From Siniperca chuatsi (taxonomy: Eukaryota; Chordata; Actinopteri; Centrarchiformes; Sinipercidae), in the NCBI RefSeq assembly GCF_020085105.1, contig NC_058042.1, positions 28,415,501-28,479,500 on the forward strand: a DNA stretch of 64,000 bases, given 5' to 3'. Position 1 is the stretch's first letter. Each line of letters begins with the position of its first letter. The notes under the pieces were generated by a model. The model saw only the letters and a program-made list of their open reading frames with translations, searched no databases and had not been told where the DNA came from. The position numbers and the translations under genes are program-made. This document shows positions 26,240 through 64,000 of the stretch, in pieces.

Positions 26240-27618
26240 TACAGTTATGATGGTTTTATTGGCATTTTCCAAGGTATTCATTTACAGTGATGGTCGCAGT
26301 CTGGAAAGGTAAAGAGGCATGAAACAAAAAGAGTGGCACTATTGCAGATAAATATGGCCCTCTCCTCTGTGTCGCCTACATATGTAGCATGCGGTTGCCA
26401 TGTTAAGATATTTTTCCCTGGATAAATGAATTATTCAGTGTCTTCTAGCAGCGTATGGACATGCATAACACACTTAATGCGCTACTTGATGTTGCTAGGG
26501 TTGAATCATGGGTAAAGCAGTCTAGCCTGGTATGTGAAGAGGTTGATAACAGCTGAACTGATTGCTGTTGAACTCTTAACCTCTAGCAAAGCTCCATCTC
26601 CTTTCATTATCAGTCACAATGTTACCTATTATGGTTAATGCCCAATATTTTTCTGATGGTGAAAAAAAGAGTCCCATCAACAGTGCTGTTCAGACCACAA
26701 ACAAATGCAAATATTTGCATATACGCTGAGCCTTATGATACAGTTTTTATTTATTATGACAAACCAATTGAATAGTCAACCCTTGCTTTTGAAAGGTCAG
26801 ATTTAGCTCCCTGAGGAAAAGTTATACACTATACAATCAATAGCATCAAATTAGCGTTAACACAGCTCCATCAATAGAGTTGGTAAAATACTGTTGCACT
26901 AACAGTCAGGAACAAAAAGCTGTGTTTTCATCCAAATGGCTCAAATACTTAAATGAGTATCCGTTGTCTGCTGTGTTATTAAGATCTGAGTGGCTCCACA
27001 TCTACATTAAATGACTTTGTATTTAAACAGTGGCCTTGGTTACAAGCTGTGAGGGCTGTATGTTCAATATATTCACGGCAAATCACTGTGGCCTTATCAT
27101 GTAGCATCACAACATCTTAACTGTTAAATACAAAGTGTCTTACATGGACAACACCAGAATACTGACATGAGGGAAGGACATCTTGGAGCAAGGTGTACAT
27201 ACAGTTTATATTACACACAGACTTAAAAAAAAAAAAAAAAAGTGTGATGAAGAAAACAGGACAAATGATCTAAATCAATGAAGCCATTTAAGAAGCACTA
27301 TGTACAGTGTGGAGAGAGTTTGAGTGGGCGATGTGTAACAGAACTATTATTTCTTAACAAAATCAAAAAAACGACAACACAGGACAACATTGACAATAAG
27401 GGGAGGGAAGGGATGGGCATGATTGAGAGGGGGGCAGAGGAATGTATGTTATGTGTATGTGTGCAAACCTCTACAAGTATCACAGTAAAAGCATGATTTT
27501 GCAGCGCCTGCTGTTGAGCATAGGAAGTGGGCGCTGGGCGTTGGTGTTGGGGGCTGGGTTTGGTTGGTGTTTAGGGTGATTGGGGTTACACAGGGATGAA
27601 AGCACTTTTCGCTGCAGT
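26240..27618 (-). other. snap25: snap25 3' UTR and poly(A) signal
   Basis: The region follows the stop codon at 27,619. A minus-strand AATAAA lies at 26,260-26,255, giving a 3' UTR of about 1.35 kb, which is usual for this gene. Near its start (about 27,590-27,530) the mRNA is C-rich, with repeated CCC and CCAAC motifs. A poly-T run in the mRNA sense lies at 27,226-27,241. Confidence 0.6.
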
Positions 27619-53688
<26,070 letters not shown>

Positions 53689-53708
53689 GTTGACTGTTGA
53701 ACTTTGAC
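53689..53708 (-). other. snap25: End of snap25 5' UTR at a splice acceptor
   Basis: TTTCTTGTTTTAG immediately precedes 53,708. The start codon lies 20 nt inside this exon, so at least one non-coding exon must lie upstream (higher coordinates). Confidence 0.6.
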
Positions 53709-56700
53709 CTAAAACAAGAAAGACTGGGAGGGAGAAGGGGGGTGGGGGTGGGGGAGGGTGTTAGTAACCAACAAGTACATAATAAGCTGTATGATAGCTG
53801 TTGCTTTGTACAGCTTGTGACCTGGAGTGTAAGCTAGAATCGATAGAATAAGCTAGAAAAGATTTCGGAGCATTAGCTGGCATTCATAAACAACAACACC
53901 AAAGATACACCACATCAACTCGAAACAGTACATTTACACATCATTAATGTATCTTAAAGGCAGCACAGCTCTGATCCTTCTTTATACTGGCTGCTTGTGA
54001 TGACCTGAGAGGTCACTGAACTGTTGAGGTCGAGTCAAGCTCAGTTGTCAAACAAATGAATGAACATTCATAATTATCTTTGAGGTTCGTGTCTTTTTCT
54101 GTCCCCGTCTGTTGTCAGATTCATCTCGAGGTTGGAGAGGTTGTTCTATAACAGCAGGGGTCAACGGTTCAGAGTAGCAGCTATTGTCAAAGTGTCCTTC
54201 AGCAAAACAGTGAAGGGCTTTTAACACCAGACTTGACCCCTTTCTGAACCACACTTGTCAAAGCATCATTTTACACTAACTAGAACTACTTTTTGGGAGG
54301 CAGGAAATTACGGCTTAATGCACGTAAAGTTCTCTGAGTTCCTTTAAAGGTTCCTGGAAAAGTTCCTGCGGTCAGAGCTGACCTGCTCAGTCACTGTTAA
54401 CGGCACAGAAAAAGACCATCAACACAAGAGATGAAACAATGTTTTCAGATTTTGAGATAAAAAAAAACGGGCACCAGAGTTGTTGACTGAAAGGCACAAT
54501 TCTTACCTCATCAGCACAAGTGATGCATAATTTAGTGTTTAAAATGCTGTGGGTAAATAGGTTCTGATTTTGTTTATAGCCTCAGTCACAGGTGCAACAA
54601 ACCGTGTGCATGTACAACCACAAACACACTCTCCATCGGAGAAATATTGCTTCTGCACACACCCTGAGCTCAAACCTCCACCCTGCTGACCCTGAATTTC
54701 CTCCTCAGGGATCAGCAGTGAATCGAGATGAACGAGGGAGGAGCTCCATCGCTCTAATGGTTTGAAGAAAAAGTATCAGGACAGAGACAAGGGTCTATTT
54801 TTGTTCCTCTGCCAGACAGTATTTCATACAGCCACACACAGTAGAGCTGGTATGGTCCATGAAAAATGTATGTGGCTGTAACTCTGCAGGCTGACAGAGC
54901 TACATGCTGATGCCGGTCGGGACGAAGGAAACCAGCTCAGTCCCTTTGTTCCCTTCGTTCCTTCTCTCCCTCCATCTGCTGAAGAATTAAGACTTTAATG
55001 AGGCAAATAATCTGATGTGGTCCAATCAGATCTCATTTATGCGTCTAATGCGTTTTTGTTTCTATTGCACAAATCATATTGAGGAGTTTTTGTTGTAATG
55101 TGGCTTGTCGCTGATATAAATGAACCACCCAGCAGCTTTCAGCTCGGGATCATTAAAGCTTAATGTAATCTAATCTACTGAAATATACAGTGCAGCGATG
55201 GGACCAAGGGACCGCTGACTTTTGGAATCAATCAGGCGCTGTGGCTGCAAGAGGACACTGACAGTTTTATTAATCTGCCACAGCAACATTTCCAAATCCA
55301 GGTTTTCATGGATAAAAGTGGAACATTTCTATGCTATGAAAACATAATTTTTCTAGGCTTATTTTAAGTTGCTATGATATCGATATGGTATATTTCGGGC
55401 TATACAAGGGTTTAAGCCATTAATGATCACTTGGGCTTCCTATAGAACCATCCAACTCTATTTTTCTGGTAAAATAGCAAAAACAGCTGGGGATTTTGGG
55501 ACCTAAAAAGTTTTCTGCTCGAGCCCGAGGCATCCATCAATCAGTCTCTGTCAGAAGATCTCTGAGGTGAATAGACACAAGGTCAGTAAGAGTCACAGCT
55601 GGATGTTTGATAAAGTATCTCCTTGTTCTGCCCCGCCTTCTGTCTGTCTGTTTCTGCCTCCATCCCAGTGGAGTCGTCAGGGCGGTTAATAATTGAACAT
55701 GTGCCGGGAAAAGAGATGGAGGAGAGGGGTTGGGGGGACAGCCTTTTCAAAGTGCTACTCTCCTTCTTTCATGCCCTCTCTTTCTGTGTGTGTGTGTGTG
55801 TTGTGTGTGTGTGTGTGTGTTTGTCTGTTATGCCTGGTACACAGTTGCACTTTACATTTTACATTCTAGCCATTTGGCATTTGGCATCCAGAGCTCCTTA
55901 CAATGAGTGCAACAGCAGAATAAACCTCAGTTCATAGATCAGCCACATTACAGGTGAACCATACACAGGAGACAAGGCTTCACATTATAAAAGAGAAGAG
56001 CTGGGAAGGAAAAAACGCAGATGAACTGAACAGAAATCCACCATGTTTTAGGTGGGACAAGAGACATATAATAATTATAATGGAGTCTGAACACAGGTTC
56101 AATTAAATTGAAGAAGTGCGTTGACTTATTCAGGTTATTATTGTATCTCTCTGCTCCATTTTAGAAAATGGATATGAAGTTTCAAAATGGCAACAAACCA
56201 AGACTGATCACATCCATTACCATGCTTACTTCATGCCCACTTGATGACAGCCTTGCCAGGGTTGTGTTGTCAAGGGCAACAGTACTGATGTTCCAGAGAT
56301 GCACGTTCCATAAAAAAGAAAACTCTGTACTTGTCATGTACTGAAATGAAACATGTCACAGTACATTTACAAACCTTTAAAACCAACTAAATACTGTGGC
56401 ATCTCAGTCAGTCAATAACATTCAGACCTGTGCTGTCACATGCTGTTTCTTTTGCTCCTCACCACATTCATCTTCCCAGTCAAAATTATGATCAGCATTC
56501 CAACTTATCTTTTATCCAATCTGTATTTGTATTAACAATTAAATGTTCTGAACATATATCTTCTATTCAATTAAGCATTTACCATACACAACATCTGTTC
56601 TGGGTGTTGGTGGTGATGCTATTTAGTCTTCATGATGCAGTTAACTCTGTATTTGCTTGTATGCTAAGTATAGGAATTGCGTGCTCCCACCACTTGTCCC

Positions 56701-57139
56701 TGATTGGATAATTATTGGTCACCTGTGACCTTAAAACATCTGCTCTCACCCATCAATGTTGTGTATAATCACTGCATCTCTCTGCTCCTCCCTCATACAC
56801 TTCCTCCATCTCTGTCACTATTTCCTATAACACAGTTAAGTTTTGGCTGGTAAACCACAGAGTTACCCCACTGGACATCCATTTAACACCAGTTTAGTTG
56901 CAGTTTAGCACACATTCCATGCTTGTTGGACTGATATGCATCTGATCATTTGCTGTTATAACAAGACATAAGCTTGGCCCCAAATCCATACTATATACGA
57001 AATCTAATCAGGTTTTGAGTGTGTTCACATTGGAAAAGTGACAAAAGTAAGTATATTCAAAACAGTCTGCATACTAAAAAACCCTTGACTTTTGAGGGCG
57101 CTGTTGATGGACACTATTCTCTCATAAGAGTCTACGGCC

Positions 57140-57365
57140 ATGCTAGCGGCTCCGTGAGGCTATACTGAGGCACAACAGTGCTTTGAGCTAAATGCTAACG
57201 TCAGCGTGCTAACATGCTCAAAACTGACAATGCTAACATACAAATGTTTAGTAGGTATAATGTTTACCATGCTCGCTATCTTAGTTAAGCATGCTAAAAT
57301 TTGCTAACTATCACTAAACACAGCGTACAGGTGAGGCTGAATGTCATAAGTGTTGCAGGTATTTG
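57140..57365. repeat. Teleost dispersed repeat rich in ATGCTAAC
   Basis: Repeated GCTAAC and CATGCTAA phrases, then AAACACAGCGTACAGGTGAG and TTGCAGGTATTTGG, resemble a repeat found very widely in fish genomes. Its class is unknown to me. Confidence 0.55.
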
Positions 57366-57445
57366 GAAAAAAAATTATTTTGACAATAGTTTTGATAATG
57401 GCAAAATGTTGATAATGGTGCTATATAAATATTTTTGGAGCCAAA

Positions 57446-58230
57446 GACGGTGTAGTCCCTCATTCGTCCAGGAGTGTTCTATCGTAGAAAAGGTTTCAGT
57501 CGTAGTCATCTGGAAACTGTTTTCAGAATCAAGACATTTCGGCTCCCATCCGGAAGTCATTCTCAATTGTGAAAAAATTTGACAGGAACTAGAAATTTAA
57601 GCTACTCTGTGTTACATAAGCCCTGCCCTCAGGAAGGAGTCTACCTGAGTATCTATTGATTAGCTAGTTTCACCTGAAACTGACCTAATTGTTTCCATGA
57701 TGGCCCAGTAATCAGTAATCAGGCCTATTGTTTTCTGGCTGCACCTCCCTCATCACTGTTAAGTACCTGATTAGCATATGATTGGCGTGACCAAGGTGCT
57801 AATACGCTGTGGTAGACTTTGGGCAGATTGAATCTCAGACCACCATTTCTGTTCAAAGAGGGGTTTTCTTTTTTCACAAAAATGGCTTCCTTGATACCCC
57901 GTTCAAACCAACTCTTCTCTCTACTTAGAATCTTCACCTCACTGTCTTCAAATGTGTGGTTTGTAGCTTTTAGATGCAAATGCATGGCACTCTGCAATCC
58001 TGAGTTAACATGTCGTCTGTGCTGATAAAGTCTTTTGTGAAGTGGCTGTTTGGTCTCACCTATGTACCGTTCTTTGCAGTTTTCCTCACTGCATTGAATG
58101 GAGTAAACTACATTGCTCTGTTTTTGTGTGGGCATCTTGTCCTTAGGGTGAACGAGTTTCTGTCTTAAAGTGTTGCCTAGTTTAAAGAAAACAGGAAAAT
58201 CGTGCTGTCTAAAGATCCTTTGTAGTTTTA
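57446..58230 (-). mobile_element. Penelope-like retroelement, 5'-truncated
   Basis: About 785 bp, bounded by an 8-bp direct repeat GAGCCAAA (57,438-57,445 and 58,231-58,238). It contains the C-terminal GIY-YIG endonuclease frame and a 3' tail ending CTACACCGTC, the same end as the copy at 49,293. The reverse transcriptase part is missing. Confidence 0.8.
57725..58230 (-). pseudogene. Penelope-like element protein, GIY-YIG endonuclease domain
   Basis: The truncated frame (about 168 residues from the element, plus a few from the flank) begins KLQRIFRQHDFPV. The GIY-YIG core is visible: VYSIQC, then CKERYIGETKQPLHKRLYQH, then WFERGIKEAIF and LNRNGG. These contain the Tyr, Arg and Glu positions expected in the fold. 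In these elements the nuclease nicks target DNA for reverse transcription. The reverse transcriptase and any normal start are absent, so the fragment cannot act alone. A decayed dispersed repeat lies next to it at 57,140-57,365. Confidence 0.8.
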
Positions 58231-58631
58231 GAGCCAAACAAAACAAATAACCAATGGTGTGCTTATGTTAGCTCAGCTAGCTCCTCTCAACTACAACTGG
58301 GCTTTGGAGTAAAGACACACAACACTAGAGTGTCTCAGTAAACCTCAAGAAACCTCGAGAAACCTATTGATTTTTACTTGTAGCATCACTTAATATAGAT
58401 CCACAAGAACATTCTACCTTTTTCAGGTATCTCACTTTTTCCAGCTGGTTTGTTGAATGTTTCACATCACACTGTCAATCAAAAAATTCATCTCTTCACT
58501 TTCTCTCCTCCTGCCCTGCCCTGTCCATCCATCCCACTCTGAGAGTCGCTTCCTCTGACAGACAGACAGACAGACAGACACACTACAGGCGAGCGGACAT
58601 AACACAAGGTCCGACCGTCCCCATCCCCCAC

Positions 58632-58740
58632 CTGCGGCCCTGCTGGCTGTCACTCGTCTCGACTGACGGTTGCTGTAAAGCCTGAACTGCCAGGCTCAGC
58701 CCGTGGAGAGATTAAAGTCAGCAGGGAAAGAGGATTTACT
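58632..58740 (-). other. Candidate snap25 non-coding first exon
   Basis: A GC- and CpG-richer stretch ends on the minus strand at GCCGCAG|GTGGGG, a possible donor, and is preceded by purine-rich sequence to about 58,860. It has no long frame. It is the best-looking candidate between the snap25 acceptor at 53,708 and the window end, but transcription is not shown. Confidence 0.28.
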
Positions 58741-61726
58741 CTCCACTGTTTTCTCTCCTCTCTCTCTCACACACTCTCTCCTCTAACTATATCTCCTCTC
58801 TCTTGCTTTCTTTCTTTCACTTCATCCCCTTTCCACTCACTCTGTCTATGAATGTATACAGTGTATGTTCAAGCAAAAGAATGAGAGAGCAAACATTACA
58901 TAAGATGTAGGTAATAATGTATACCATTTACCTATAAATAAATGCCTCATCTGTAGCTGACTGATATAGCACTGCAATGACTCAGTTTGCAGCTGAGTAT
59001 TGACAGCTGGTGTCAATTGGGACTTTCCCAGGTTAAATCATCTGGCTTACAGGAGGTGGTACATTTTCCAGCACTGAATTTAGGGCTGGATAGTCAGCAT
59101 TAGAAGCCATTATGGCTGAAATCTTGCCACCTACAGAAACTATCATTCCATCTACAGGATAAGGGCAAAGGACAAAAGAAAGTGATGTCTAGAAGTGTGG
59201 ATCAAAAACACCACAGCAATGAGCTCATCAAAGACAAATGAGCAACAAATTTAAGCGTGATAGGACAACATTGACTTAAATGGAGACATTAAAAGGGCAC
59301 CAATGAATTATTGATCAGAATATTAATAGCATTAATCCTAAAAGCTGTTAGAGGGAGACGCGGAAACAGGATGACAGGAGGTTTGGAAAGAGCCAGGACA
59401 TGATCTTAATGAACAAAACAGGTAAGAACCTGAACACAGCGGCATATTCACCATTTATTGTGACAAAAAGGTGTTTTATAATTGGACCAAATCCCCATCT
59501 GTCTCATTGAACAGTGAAAAGTCCAGCTGCTTATATGTGAACTACGTCTGTCATTCATTCTGCATTTCTTTTGTTAAAAAGTCCTGAATTCGTTTCCATG
59601 GATGTTCTTGTCTCTCTCTGTTTGCCTCCCACCTTGTCTGCCACATCCATCATCACATCTTTTCCTTCCTACAAAGCCATCTAGTACCAGCACAGCAGAC
59701 AGGCTACCAGCTCATGTCATGTTGTGGATGTCATTGGAACTAGGTAAGTTTGTTTTTAATGGCGTGTTTATGAATAGGGCGTAGTAGGACAGAGCAGCAA
59801 ACAGTTTTGGCACAGAGCTCCGGAGGGCGACTGGATTAGCACTGTCGTAGGCTGACATGATTAACACAAAGCTACACAGCCCCAATCGTGGAAGAATCCA
59901 ACGACAAGCTATTTCAGGCAACAAAGAAAAATCCTGTCAAAGCATACAAATGGAAAATTCCACTCTTGAAAACCACAAACACAGCATGCCTTTGTATGAA
60001 CCAAACACTGTCAGTGATGGAGGAGCATTGTTGGGAAGACAGTGTTTTTACTTTGAAACAATTTCAACTGTTGGTTGCAATTTGTATATTATTATGCAAA
60101 ACTATTTATTACATACTGATGTAAGACACAACGCTGGAGATTTCAGTCACATTCATATAGGATCGACAGTACTGTATGTGTCTTCACATGTGTATTAATG
60201 CATCAGTACTTGGCATGCAGTGATTGTATTGTACCTACTGGTAATATGTAATGATTACTGAAGTGCATTTCATTTGACATTTTAAATGCGATTTATTTCC
60301 TGCTTAAATAAATGATTTGATAGGAGGGGCAGATGGTGGGACTGCTTATGAGTTTTTGTTTACATCTACTTCTACATCTAGAGAGTTTACGAGAACAGAG
60401 TGATGTAAATAAATACCCCTCAAACAGTCTAACAACTTTGTAATTTATTTATTTTTAAACATGCTCTACCAACCAGTTGACATGTCCATTTATGGTAAGG
60501 GTAATATTGCTAACTGATTTTTTTAACATAATGAACTACTATCATGAAATACAAAATGTATGTACTGTTGTCAATACGTATAATGTTGAATAATATTTGT
60601 TGAGATTATTATATTAATATGATGAGAGTCCATGTCCATATTAAAAGGTATAAGAAATACTTTAGGTAAAAAATGTAAGTATAATAAGTTGCAAAGAAAG
60701 CAGGAGCACTTCAGAATGACGGATATTGCAGCATAGACTTTATTTCCATAAGTGGAAATAAATACCGGCCACCCTTCATCTCAACACATGCAGCCAAAGA
60801 TAGTTCACAAGAACGCACTTCTGTCTCCCTTGTGGGTATATAGATGACTGTAAGGGGCCTCCATCAATATTACTAAGCAGACAGACTACACACATTTTCT
60901 AAATTTACATAAAGCATCTACTATAGAAAGTATTTCTGTAGGGTTCTGTTAACATCAACCTAAAGAAAAAAACTATGAAGACTCGACTGTGAACCGAAAA
61001 GACTGCTATCAATCAAGCGCCGTGTTCAGTTGAGATAAGCAGCTGTTTGTGAAGGAAATAGGACATCGGGTTGCACTGAAATTCACAGTCAGGAAAACCA
61101 GGTCAGCTTGTCAGTTGTATGTTTCTCACGGGTTTACAGAAGCACTAACCTAAATCTGGAGGATTTTTAGGATATCTGGTGCACTTTTCTCTCTTTCTTT
61201 CATGCATTTGTTTTTGCGGATTAGTAAGAGAGGCGGTGGGAAATGAGACGGTGGGCACAGTGTGACTGAAAATTAGCATTGCTGTTTCTGTAATGCTCCT
61301 TTTCTTTGCACAATTGCGAGCACAGCCGGTTGTGTGGAACTGAAAGGCAGAAAAGTGAACCCTGGGCAGCCAGTGGGTTTCTGGAGGAGCAGCAATTCAA
61401 CCTTACAGGAAGAACGTGCATGACAAAGACTGGGCAGAAATGTCTTTGAGGAATATTTAACATCCTCTTATTCCCTCTCTCCTTCTTCTATTTGTACCAG
61501 ACTTGACCTCCTGCCTTCCATCTATGCTATCTTTCCTCCTGAGTTCCTCTTGAAAATTAGTATAACAGTAGGTAAACCAGAATGCAGCTTAAAATTTTAT
61601 AATAATGGCTTTATAATAATCTCTGTAATTATTACACAGACATGCCACCAATGCTTGCTTTCTCTCTTCTGTCAGTTTAAACTGAAAGTGAAGGAGACTG
61701 CAGACCCACCATGTCACACTATAAAC

Positions 61727-61761
<35 letters not shown>

Positions 61762-62780
61762 CACATGCACTTGTAAACACGCACGCTGTATGTGCTGTAT
61801 GTACTCAGGCTGTCACACACACACACACACACGCACACACGGCAGTTGCATTAATAATGTTGACCTGGCTCTATCCAGTGAATAATGAAACGTGGTTCTG
61901 CTTTGATGTGGCAAGATGTTGGACCCTCCCACACTCCCACACACACACACACACACGCACACACCTATACCCAAACCTACACACACGCACCCACGCACAA
62001 ACTCACACCGTTGTCTGCCCTGCTGCTGCTCTCCTTCTCGTCCTTGAACCAGTTCTCCCTCTCTGATGTTTTCAATTTTCGAGTGTAGAGAAGTGTTAAC
62101 CCTCACAGAACACACACACACGCACACACGTCACATGCACATGGCTGTTCACATGCAGGTGTGTGTACAGTATGTGTGGTCTTGGGTTTTTCTACAATTT
62201 CCAGCTCTCCATTATTATTGCAACAGTTGGTCTCAGTGTGTGCCAGATTACATTATTTATTTTCATAGATTTTCCTAATTTAATGTATCTAAAAATATGA
62301 CTGTGACCATCTGGGGTCCCAGCCTATTTTAACAGAAGAAGTGCACCTTAAAAAAAATTCATAGTAATGAAGCCAAATGGTTCCAAAGATGTATGCTTAC
62401 ATAATACCACTGGAGATTGTAGTTGCAAAGTTGTTTGTGATGTAAATAACTGTGTTCACATGGATGTGAGGCACATTTGGATTTGTAGGTCTTCTGGTGC
62501 TTAATCTATTCTTTAGCATCAAATTTTTAGCGTGGCAATTCTGACTGCCTGGAGCACTTTACGTCCATGTTATCACTGAGTTGGATCGGTCCTCACTTGA
62601 ACTGATGATGTTGTCCTAAACATAACTAGACCTGCGAGCAGGTATACCGGGTTCCAAGTCCCAGACGCAACTCAGAAACGGAAGCGCAATATCAACACTA
62701 CATTTGCCTGCAATAGAGATTCTAGAATATATTTTACTTTTTTGCAGTCAATATACTAATAATAATAATATTTAACAGAT

Positions 62781-62781
<1 letters not shown>

Positions 62782-62842
<61 letters not shown>
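62782..62842. repeat. (CA)n microsatellite
   Basis: A pure tract of about 61 bp, the longest dinucleotide repeat in the window. Smaller ones nearby are at 55,784-55,820 and 61,731-61,759. Confidence 0.97.
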
Positions 62843-62844
<2 letters not shown>

Positions 62845-63439
62845 CAGTTGTGTAACCCTGCAGATCCTACTCTTACCCTGGAAAAAACACTTTTGTTAAG
62901 ATGGAGAGGCTGATACCCTTCAAACAAACAGGCTCTTCCATGCACTCGGCTATACTCACTGATGCCTGGTCAGTCTGTCAGTCGATTTTAACCTGCCTGC
63001 TCAGGACCAAGCAGAGTGATATATATAATCAACCTTGTCATATAGACTCAGGAGGGTAAAGTACCTGCTGACACTTCATATATAACATCATCCATTCTGA
63101 GACAACCTTCATATTATATTAGGTACATGCACACAGCAGTGAAGGTTCAGGATTTTTGCAGTGTTTCACTTCCTGTAGCTCCTGTTTCTTTGTTTGTCTT
63201 CATTTCCTGTTGCGTCTCTCTTACTGAATCATTTCAGGGTCTAAGATGAACTGTTCCATCTATTCACTTTATTCACACGGTGACCACATCTGACTTCAAC
63301 CCTGTTTCCTAGAAATTAGGTTTATATAGTACTAAATTGTTTTCCCAGTTACATTGTGGTGTGGTGACAACGTAATCACTGTCTGAATTATGTTCCGAGG
63401 CAACGTTTTTTTTAAATGAATGAAGCATTACATTTATGT

Positions 63440-63600
63440 ACCACGCTGGAGTTGCAGGGAGATAGTTAGGGTGGATGGTGGGCACACACTTTGACGCCAG
63501 AGTCCAGGGTTCGCATCCTCAGTTCCATCTGTGGTTCGGTTTAGGCAACAGAAAAGGTTAAGGTTAGAAAAAGATGGCTTCGGTTAAATAGTAATAAACA
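63440..63600 (+). repeat. Fish dispersed repeat with a tRNA B-box-like motif
   Basis: It contains GGGTTCGCATCC (B-box-like) and, downstream, GGTTTAGGCAACAGAAAAGG and AAGGTTAGAAAAAGATGG, phrases seen in a common fish repeat. No full tRNA cloverleaf is present. Confidence 0.4.
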
Positions 63601-64000
63601 CATTGTGTCTTCCTCTTTATGTTAATAGAAAACCTAATCTGGTCAGCATTCATTGCTTTTCCTGGAAAACATAATTGCTGTTGCAAATGAGTTGTAGAGA
63701 AACATAATTTATAGGAGACAGTGTTGTTTGATGTACATCTCTGCTCATGATACCAGAGGATATATACTTTGTTTGTTTAGTCACCTTTTGAGATTGGCAC
63801 CGTTTCCATCCATCTTCTAGAAAGCAAGCAAAACTTTATTTAAACAGCACATTTGACTGCAAGGCAAACAAAAGTAGTTTTCCATACACTACGGGTATGA
63901 CGTGGACCAAATGAGGCTGGAGCACTGTGACCTTTACACTGCTACTACTGCTGGTTGTTTGTTGTGTCACTGATCAAGCACTTGAAGCTTATGCAGAAAC

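Larger units (their letters stand above)
58740..64000. other. Region upstream of the snap25 coding exons, no gene recognised
   Basis: The sequence is AT-rich with several (CA)n/(TG)n tracts and one dispersed repeat (63,440). No frame has protein-like composition. It may be a 5' UTR intron or intergenic sequence of snap25. Confidence 0.4.

Overview
The window is vertebrate genomic DNA from a ray-finned fish, most likely a percomorph teleost. The genes have introns and their proteins match vertebrate families. The spaces between exons are AT-rich and carry fish-type repeats: Tc1-like, Penelope-like and LINE elements, MITEs and many long (CA)n tracts. I reconstructed gene models by hand from open frames, GT/AG splice sites and phase matching. 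No alignment or expression data were available.

Four protein-coding genes lie in tandem, all on the minus strand, so transcription runs from high to low coordinates. (1) snap25 covers about 26.25-53.7 kb of coding and 3' UTR sequence, with 5' UTR exon(s) further upstream. It has seven coding positions, including a pair of mutually exclusive alternative exons (5a and 5b), and a 204-aa product. (2) cox5a (21.4-24.0 kb) encodes a 141-aa precursor of cytochrome c oxidase subunit 5A and appears to have an intron in its 3' UTR. (3) fam219b (15.8-19.9 kb) has six coding exons and encodes 185 aa. (4) arid3b (12.4 kb and below) has only its first two coding exons here. Its ARID domain lies beyond position 1, so positions 1-10,002 are intron. 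arid3b, fam219b and cox5a are also linked in human (15q24), whereas human SNAP25 is on chromosome 20.

The genes are not an operon or pathway: a synaptic SNARE, a respiratory-chain subunit, an uncharacterised vertebrate protein and a chromatin/DNA-binding factor. The interest is in gene architecture and in the mobile DNA in introns. snap25 exon 6 has a length divisible by three and is flanked by complementary (CA)n and (TG)n tracts. The short intron between exons 5a and 5b is strongly pyrimidine-rich in the transcript. A LINE fragment ends just upstream of the exon 2 acceptor.

Mobile DNA includes an apparently intact Tc1-like transposon (44,739-46,387) nested inside an older inverted-repeat element; a Penelope-like retroelement fragment with a GIY-YIG domain (57,446-58,230); a 167-bp Penelope-derived insertion with an internal inverted duplication and a perfect 14-bp target duplication (49,127-49,293); a roughly 1.9-kb element with about 160-bp inverted termini (36,838-38,770); and several smaller MITEs. 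I found no tRNA, rRNA or CRISPR. I did not find a clearly new biological system. The strongest leads are the snap25 splicing architecture and the Penelope inverted solo insertion.
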